This document shows positions 58,932-64,000 of a stretch of 64,000 bases of DNA, one piece after another. The DNA is from Vibrio astriarenae (GTDB lineage: Bacteria; Pseudomonadota; Gammaproteobacteria; Enterobacterales; Vibrionaceae). Made by a program: the position numbers and the translations under genes. The stretch spans positions 186,001 to 250,000 of the forward strand of contig NZ_CP047475.1 of assembly GCF_010587385.1 (NCBI RefSeq), in the 5' to 3' direction. A model generated the notes under the pieces. That model made no database searches. It worked only from the letters and a program-made list of their open reading frames with translations, and had not been told where the DNA came from. How positions within the stretch are numbered: position 1 is the first letter of the stretch; each line of letters opens with the position of its first letter.

Positions 58932-59633
58932 ATGGTTATGACACGTAAACTACTCTCTCTATTTCTTCCCCTTGCTCTTTTGGGCTGCTCTTCTACGGCT
59001 TCTAACCCTGCTCTGGAGCAGGTGCGCGACTTTTCTGGTGGTCAGATTCTGGGTGATGCGACAAGTTTATATTGGTCAACGGAGCGTGTAACGGGCCAGC
59101 CTGTTTCTGCTTCAGATTACGTGATGATGGGTGACTATGGTGAGTATCAAACCGAATACCGTTGGGATGAAGGTGTGGTAAGAGAGTTAGTGCGAGAGGG
59201 GAGTGAGTTACGTAACAATGAGTTATTACCCTTCCGTCTGCACATTCGCTTCAATAAAGAGGGAGATGCCGTCTATCAGCGTTATCGAGTGGATGGCGAT
59301 GTGCTGCCGGTGAACTCGGCGCAGTTGGTTCAACTTAAACAAGATGCCAACAGGGCGATTGAAGTTTCAAAAGCGCAAGATAGTAACGGATTAGATCTGT
59401 TTCAAGGCTATTGGGATGGTCAGGAGTTTTCAACGTGTTCAGGCTTGACGTTTCCTGAGGTTCAATTCAATCAGCAGATGCCACAAGTCTTAATGAATCG
59501 CTTAGCGACGGTGGACAGTTATGTTGCGTTGGTGGGGACGGCTCGCTCACAACGTATAGAAGTCGAGGACTTGCTGATTCTTGCTGATGATAGCCGCGAC
59601 TGTGTACCTCGACCAGAACTTATCGAAGACTAG
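58932..59633 (+). CDS. yjaH: DUF1481 lipoprotein YjaH
   Basis: 233 residues from the ATG at 58932; another ATG six bases on is equally possible. Longer frames upstream run through the hupA terminator and are unlikely. It has a lipoprotein signal peptide with lipobox LALLGC, so it is tethered to a membrane. The rest is a soluble domain with two cysteines (in STCSGLTF and RDCVPR) that may pair. Function unknown. Position between hupA and purD matches E. coli yjaH. No clear ribosome binding site. Confidence 0.85.
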   Translation: MVMTRKLLSLFLPLALLGCSSTASNPALEQVRDFSGGQILGDATSLYWSTERVTGQPVSASDYVMMGDYGEYQTEYRWDEGVVRELVREGSELRNNELLPFRLHIRFNKEGDAVYQRYRVDGDVLPVNSAQLVQLKQDANRAIEVSKAQDSNGLDLFQGYWDGQEFSTCSGLTFPEVQFNQQMPQVLMNRLATVDSYVALVGTARSQRIEVEDLLILADDSRDCVPRPELIED

Positions 59634-59641
59634 AATTGAAT

Positions 59642-59666
59642 AAGGGAGCTCAATGAGCTCCCTTTG
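59642..59666. terminator. Terminator between yjaH and purD
   Basis: Stem AAGGGAGCTCA/TGAGCTCCCTT with T-rich right flank, between convergent genes. Confidence 0.85.
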
Positions 59667-59700
59667 TATTTCTGGATATCTTAGCGTCAGTCGTCGATGA

Positions 59701-60987
59701 TTACTTTTGTTCGCGTGCAATCGCACGGTAGCCGATATCATTGCGGTGGAACATACCGTCCCAGCTAATTTGCTTAGCGAGCTCGTAAGCACGAGTTTGT
59801 GCTTCAGATACCGTGTTACCTAGTGCTGTTGCACAAAGAACACGACCGCCGTTAGTCGTTACATTACCGTCTTTTTCAGCAGTACCTGCGTGGAAGACTT
59901 TCTCACCTTCAATTTCAGTCGTTGGTAGACCAGAGATGATATCGCCTTTGTTGTAAGCTGCTGGGTAACCGCCTGCTGCAAGTACGATACCGATAGACGC
60001 ACGAGGGTCCCACTTAGATTCTGCTTGGTCTAGCTTTTGGTCAATCGCTGCAAGGCAAAGCTCAACAAGATCAGACTCCATACGCATCATAATAGGCTGC
60101 GTTTCTGGGTCGCCAAAGCGGCAGTTGTATTCGATCACTTTTGGCGTGCCATCGCTATCAATCATCAGACCTGCATATAGGAAACCAGTGTATGGGTGAC
60201 CTTCTGCTGCCATACCACGTACAGTTGGGTAAATGACCTCATCCATAATGCGGTTGTGGATCTCAGGCGTTACTACTGGGGCTGGAGAGTAAGCACCCAT
60301 ACCACCAGTGTTAGGACCTGTATCTTTATCGCCTACACGTTTGTGGTCTTGGCTTGTCGCCATTGGTAGTACGTTCTCGCCGTCAACCATAACGATAAAG
60401 CTTGCTTCTTCACCGTCTAGGAATTCTTCGATAACCACGCGGCTGCCTGCTTCTCCGAATGCGTTGCCTGCAAGCATGTCTTTGATTGCATCTTCCGCTT
60501 CTTCCAGTGTCATCGCAACGATAACGCCTTTACCTGCCGCAAGACCGTCAGCCTTAACAACGATAGGTGCACCTTGTTCGCGAACGTAGGCGAGTGCAGG
60601 CTCGATTTCAGTGAAGTTAGCGTATGCGCCCGTTGGGATAGCGTGACGAGCTAGGAAGTCCTTAGTGAATGCCTTAGAGCCTTCAAGCTGAGCTGCGGCT
60701 TCAGTTGGGCCAAAGATTGGAAGGCCCGCAGCGCGGAATGCATCAACCACACCGATAACTAGAGGCGCTTCTGGGCCTACGATAGTCAGTTCGATGTTGT
60801 TCTCTTTAGCGAAAGCCACTAGAGCTTCGATGTCTTCAACGCCGATGTTTACGTTCTCAAGCTTAGGCTCGATAGCGGTACCTGCATTACCAGGAGCGAT
60901 GAATACAGTCTCAACGTTTGGGTTTTGTGCGGCTTTCCAGCCTAGTGCGTGCTCACGACCGCCAGCACCGATAACTAATACTTTCAT
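59701..60987 (-). CDS. purD: Phosphoribosylamine-glycine ligase (GAR synthetase)
   Basis: 428 residues. [21 protein letters not shown] opens the N-domain; the ATP-grasp core follows ([55 protein letters not shown]). It performs the second step of purine synthesis. It lies 99 bases after purH with a hairpin between. Confidence 0.97.
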   Translation of the reverse strand: MKVLVIGAGGREHALGWKAAQNPNVETVFIAPGNAGTAIEPKLENVNIGVEDIEALVAFAKENNIELTIVGPEAPLVIGVVDAFRAAGLPIFGPTEAAAQLEGSKAFTKDFLARHAIPTGAYANFTEIEPALAYVREQGAPIVVKADGLAAGKGVIVAMTLEEAEDAIKDMLAGNAFGEAGSRVVIEEFLDGEEASFIVMVDGENVLPMATSQDHKRVGDKDTGPNTGGMGAYSPAPVVTPEIHNRIMDEVIYPTVRGMAAEGHPYTGFLYAGLMIDSDGTPKVIEYNCRFGDPETQPIMMRMESDLVELCLAAIDQKLDQAESKWDPRASIGIVLAAGGYPAAYNKGDIISGLPTTEIEGEKVFHAGTAEKDGNVTTNGGRVLCATALGNTVSEAQTRAYELAKQISWDGMFHRNDIGYRAIAREQK

Positions 60988-61013
60988 TCTTAATCCTTAA
61001 ATTAAAAATCATC

Positions 61014-61047
61014 ATTCCCGATGCCAAGATTCTTAGCTATCGGGAAT
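61014..61047 (-). repeat. Intercistronic hairpin between purH and purD
   Basis: Arms ATTCCCGAT and ATCGGGAAT around a 16-base loop. No T run, so probably a transcript-stability element in the purHD mRNA. Confidence 0.55.
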
Positions 61048-61086
61048 CGGTATAGGGTTTCGGCCCACCGAGGTGAGCCGAAGATA

Positions 61087-62679
61087 TTAGTGGTTAAAGT
61101 GACGCATACCAGTGAAGATCATCGCCATGCCGTGTTCGTCAGCAGCATCGATAACTTCTTGGTCACGCATAGAGCCGCCCGGCTGGATAACGCACTTGAT
61201 GCCAGCTTCGGCAGCCGCGTCGATACCATCACGGAATGGGAAGAACGCATCAGAAGCCATTACGCTGCCTGCGACTTCTAGACCTTCATCAGCGGCTTTG
61301 ATACCTGCGATCTTAGCTGAGTAAACACGGCTCATTTGGCCTGCGCCCACACCGATAGTCATATCGCCTTTCGCGTATACGATAGCGTTAGACTTAACGT
61401 ACTTAGCGACTTTCCAGCAGAATAGAGCGTCTTTTAGCTCTTCTTCGCTTGGCTGGCGCTTAGATACCACTTTAAGGTCGTCTAGTGAAACCATACCTTG
61501 GTCGCGGTCTTGAACTAGAAGGCCACCGTTAACGCGTTTAACATCGAAACCAGTTGTCTTGGTTGTCCACTCACCACACTCTAGTAGGCGAACGTTCTTC
61601 TTCGCAGCAACGACTTCAATCGCTTCTGCAGAAACAGAAGGTGCGATGATCACTTCAACGAATTGACGCTCAACGATAGCTTGAGCGGTTGCTGCATCGA
61701 GTTCGCGGTTGAATGCAATGATGCCACCGAACGCTGACGTAGGGTCAGTTTTGAATGCGCGGTTGTACGCTTCAAGGATGTCATCACCGAGTGCAACGCC
61801 ACATGGGTTCGCATGCTTAACGATCACACAAGCTGGAGCGTCAAACTCTTTCACACACTCAAGAGCTGCGTCAGTGTCAGCGATATTGTTGTATGACAGT
61901 GCTTTACCTTGGATTTGGCGCGCAGTAGAAACAGAAGCTTCTTCTGGGTTTGCTTCAACATAGAACGCTGCATCTTGGTGGCTGTTTTCGCCGTAACGCA
62001 TGTCTTGCTTCTTAACAAACTGCTGGTTGAAGGTACGAGGGAACTTAGACTCTTCGTCACCTTCTTTGTTCTCACCGTAAGATGGAACCATAGTGCCGAA
62101 GTAGTTAGCGATCATACCGTCGTAAGAAGCTGTATGTTCGAATGCTGCGATAGCTAGGTCGAAACGAGTTTCTAAAGTCAGTGACTTCTCGTTTGCGTCC
62201 ATTTCAGTGATAACGCGGTCGTAGTCGTGTGCGTTAACAACGATAGTCACATCTTTGTGGTTTTTTGCCGCAGAGCGAACCATTGTTGGCCCACCGATAT
62301 CGATGTTCTCAACGGCGTCTTCTAGCGTACAGCCTTCTTTCGCTACCGTTTCTGCAAATGGGTATAGGTTAACAACGACCATATCGATTGGGTTGATGCC
62401 GTGAGTTTTCATCACTTCATCATCTTGGCCGCGACGACCTAGAACACCACCATGAACTTTAGGGTGTAGTGTCTTCACACGACCATCCATCATTTCTGGG
62501 AAGCCAGTGTAATCAGAAACTTCAGTTACAGAGATGCCTTTCTCAGCCAATAGGCGAGCAGTACCACCTGTAGAAAGGATATCGACACCACGGTTAGCAA
62601 GAGCTTGTGCAAACTCAACGATACCAGTTTTGTCTGATACGCTGATTAGAGCGCGGCGAATAGGACGAGCGTTAGTCAT
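61087..62679 (-). CDS. purH: Bifunctional AICAR formyltransferase / IMP cyclohydrolase
   Basis: 530 residues, standard. The IMP cyclohydrolase part is N-terminal ([43 protein letters not shown]); the formyltransferase part carries [15 protein letters not shown] with its catalytic Lys-His and [12 protein letters not shown]. It catalyses the last two steps to IMP. First gene of purHD; a PurR-like box lies 228 bases upstream. Confidence 0.97.
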   Translation of the reverse strand: MTNARPIRRALISVSDKTGIVEFAQALANRGVDILSTGGTARLLAEKGISVTEVSDYTGFPEMMDGRVKTLHPKVHGGVLGRRGQDDEVMKTHGINPIDMVVVNLYPFAETVAKEGCTLEDAVENIDIGGPTMVRSAAKNHKDVTIVVNAHDYDRVITEMDANEKSLTLETRFDLAIAAFEHTASYDGMIANYFGTMVPSYGENKEGDEESKFPRTFNQQFVKKQDMRYGENSHQDAAFYVEANPEEASVSTARQIQGKALSYNNIADTDAALECVKEFDAPACVIVKHANPCGVALGDDILEAYNRAFKTDPTSAFGGIIAFNRELDAATAQAIVERQFVEVIIAPSVSAEAIEVVAAKKNVRLLECGEWTTKTTGFDVKRVNGGLLVQDRDQGMVSLDDLKVVSKRQPSEEELKDALFCWKVAKYVKSNAIVYAKGDMTIGVGAGQMSRVYSAKIAGIKAADEGLEVAGSVMASDAFFPFRDGIDAAAEAGIKCVIQPGGSMRDQEVIDAADEHGMAMIFTGMRHFNH

Positions 62680-62906
62680 GCTTCCATCTTCCTCAAATTC
62701 ACGGAGTTAAACTTGTTGCCCTTTGAGGCTGATGCCATCAAAAAGCGCACATATAAAGATATTTGCCAAAAATGAACTTGTTTCTTTTTGCTCATCGAAC
62801 ATCAAGACAATTGGCCAGTTTTGGTAAACACCTTTACCGCACCTCAAAATGAAGTCGGGGTAAATTTGATGGCGCGTATTCTAACCAATTAATCACAAAA
62901 AAGCTC

Positions 62907-62922
62907 GCGCAATCGTTTGGCA
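62907..62922 (-). promoter_or_regulatory. PurR-like operator upstream of purH
   Basis: GCGCAATCGTTTGGCA shares the CGCAA-N-CGTTT core of PurR boxes. Weaker than the box before the permease. Confidence 0.6.
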
Positions 62923-63103
62923 TCACAAAAATAATTGTAAAAATCGCGCTATTCGGCCGAAAGTTCGGTGAGCGGGGTGTTTAGATACATTAACTTTTGA
63001 GTGTTTAATGGCGAACGAAAGAGAAAAGATGGGGTGGAGGCTGAATGATATAGAGGTGCAGGGTAGGGCTTTTAACTGAGAGGAAAACAACAAGCCTATA
63101 ACG

Positions 63104-63138
63104 AAAGAACCTCACTGATCGTTCAGTGAGGTTCTTAA
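63104..63138 (-). terminator. Terminator after fis
   Basis: Stem AAGAACCTCACTGA/TCAGTGAGGTTCTT with a short loop, 23 bases beyond the fis stop, T-rich on the minus strand side. Confidence 0.88.
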
Positions 63139-63160
63139 AGAATGACTTATAGCGAAGCTA

Positions 63161-63457
63161 TTAGTTCATGCCGTATTTCTTTAGCTTCTTACGAAGAGTA
63201 CCGCGGTTGATACCCATCATCGTTGCTGCGCGAGTTTGGTTACCGCGAGTGTACTGCATGATGGTGTCTAGTAGTGGCTGTTCAACTTCAGCTAGAACTA
63301 ATTCGTATAGTTCTGTAACTTCTTGGCCGTTTAATTGTGCCAAGTAGTTTTTAAGAGATGCTTTAACAGAGTCGCGTAGTGGCTTCTGAGTGATTTGATC
63401 TTGTGAAGTTACTGTAGTAACAGTTAAAGCTTCTGAAGTTAGATTTTGTTCGAACAT
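63161..63457 (-). CDS. fis: DNA-binding protein Fis
   Basis: 98 residues, exactly the usual length. The C-terminal helix-turn-helix [27 protein letters not shown] and the helical core are unmistakable. Fis bends DNA and activates rRNA promoters, so it likely acts on the array in this window. It lies 23 bases after dusB in the conserved dusB-fis operon. Confidence 0.98.
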   Translation of the reverse strand: MFEQNLTSEALTVTTVTSQDQITQKPLRDSVKASLKNYLAQLNGQEVTELYELVLAEVEQPLLDTIMQYTRGNQTRAATMMGINRGTLRKKLKKYGMN

Positions 63458-63480
63458 ATTCGGTCTAGCTCTTCTCTTAA

Positions 63481-64000
63481 TTATGATGCAACGTTATCAA
63501 AATAACCCTCTAACACCTCGATCTGCAGCGGTGCTGCTTCGATAGCATTGAAGGTACGGCGAAACTCACTCGCTTGCTCATGTTCTTTTAGGTACCAACC
63601 AACGTGCTTACGCGCGATGCGTGGACCTAAATACTCACCATAAAACTCATGGAGCGCTTGAACGTGACCAAGCATGATGCTTTTTACTTCCTCGGTCGGA
63701 AGGGTTGGCATCGTGGTGCCGTTTTCCAAATAGTGTTGGATTTCTTGGAAAATCCACGGACGACCTTGGGCAGGTCGGCCAATCATCAGAGCATCTGCAC
63801 CGGTGTAATCCAGTACGTGCTTTGCTTTCTCTGGGCTGTCAATATCACCATTAGCAATGACAGGAATAGAGATCGCTTGCTTAACCGCTCTGATGCTGTC
63901 GTATTCTGCTTCGCCTTTATACATACACGCCTTAGTTCGACCGTGAAGGGCGAGGGCTTGTATGCCGCAATCTTGTGCGAGCTTAGCGATGTGGACACAG
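63481..64000 (-). CDS. dusB: tRNA-dihydrouridine synthase B (5' part beyond window)
   Basis: The frame is open to the right edge and reads [33 protein letters not shown] sequence in front of the ATG at 63924, so the visible 173 codons are the C-terminal part. [34 protein letters not shown] is the FMN-phosphate-binding portion; the helical tRNA-binding domain follows. It reduces uridine in the tRNA D-loop. Upstream gene of fis. Confidence 0.95.
   Translation of the reverse strand, partial: CVHIAKLAQDCGIQALALHGRTKACMYKGEAEYDSIRAVKQAISIPVIANGDIDSPEKAKHVLDYTGADALMIGRPAQGRPWIFQEIQHYLENGTTMPTLPTEEVKSIMLGHVQALHEFYGEYLGPRIARKHVGWYLKEHEQASEFRRTFNAIEAAPLQIEVLEGYFDNVAS

Larger units (their letters stand above)
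62680..63160. promoter_or_regulatory. Region between purH and fis
   Basis: 481 bases without a gene. It contains a PurR-like box (62907-62922) about 230 bases before purH and the fis terminator at the right. Between them the DNA is ordinary, with several short A/T runs; promoter elements for purH could not be assigned with confidence. Confidence 0.6.

Noticed and set aside
24000..64000. Search for mobile elements, attachment sites and CRISPR arrays
   Set aside because: No transposase or integrase frame, no terminal repeats and no regularly spaced repeats were seen; the only large repeats in the window are the rRNA operons.

Overview
The window is chromosomal DNA of a gamma-proteobacterium of the family Vibrionaceae, most likely Vibrio. 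This rests on the 16S/23S sequences, the tRNA content of the rRNA spacers, and a largely conserved housekeeping gene order (fabR-yijD-trmA, btuB-murI-rrn, yicC/rph-pyrE, slmA-coaBC/radC, gmk-rpoZ-spoT-trmH, yjaG, hupA-yjaH, purH-purD, dusB-fis). I see no insertion sequence, prophage or CRISPR array.

Layout. (1) 1-6.4 kb: 3' part of fabR, yijD, trmA, then a cobalamin riboswitch driving btuB, followed by a DUF71 ATP-binding protein (probable B12-salvage subgroup), murI and a small membrane-anchored RRM protein. (2) 6.4-23.8 kb: three tandem rRNA operons. Operon 1 carries tRNA-Ile/tRNA-Ala in its spacer, operons 2 and 3 carry tRNA-Glu/tRNA-Lys/tRNA-Val, and a tRNA-Asp and a strong terminator close the array. 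Operon 1 has two promoters; operons 2 and 3 each have one visible core promoter. (3) 24-36.3 kb: a small unknown ORF, yicC / rph-pyrE, the coaBC-slmA-lpxL operon, radC, trmH, spoT, rpoZ, gmk, and an AzgA-type purine permease whose leader combines a PurR-like operator with a guanine-type purine riboswitch.

(4) 36.4-54.9 kb: the accessory part of the window, a beta-glucoside uptake and breakdown locus. It holds two LacI-family regulators, a GH116 glycosidase, an aldose 1-epimerase, a GH94 phosphorylase, a GH1 beta-glucosidase, a complete CUT1 ABC importer (binding protein, two permeases, ATPase), a chemoreceptor and a LamB/ScrY-like porin. Matching LacI-type operator sequences lie upstream of the second lacI gene and of the porin gene, and a CRP-like site lies upstream of the second lacI gene. 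Read together: sugars enter through the porin, are captured in the periplasm, imported, and split in the cytoplasm by hydrolysis (GH1, GH116) or phosphorolysis (GH94), with the epimerase equilibrating anomers. The exact sugar cannot be read from sequence.

(5) 54.9-64 kb: a UDG-family protein and a 2-hydroxyacid dehydrogenase, yjaG, a CNNM/CBS membrane protein, hupA-yjaH, purH-purD (with a PurR-like box), and fis preceded by the 3' part of dusB, which runs off the right edge.
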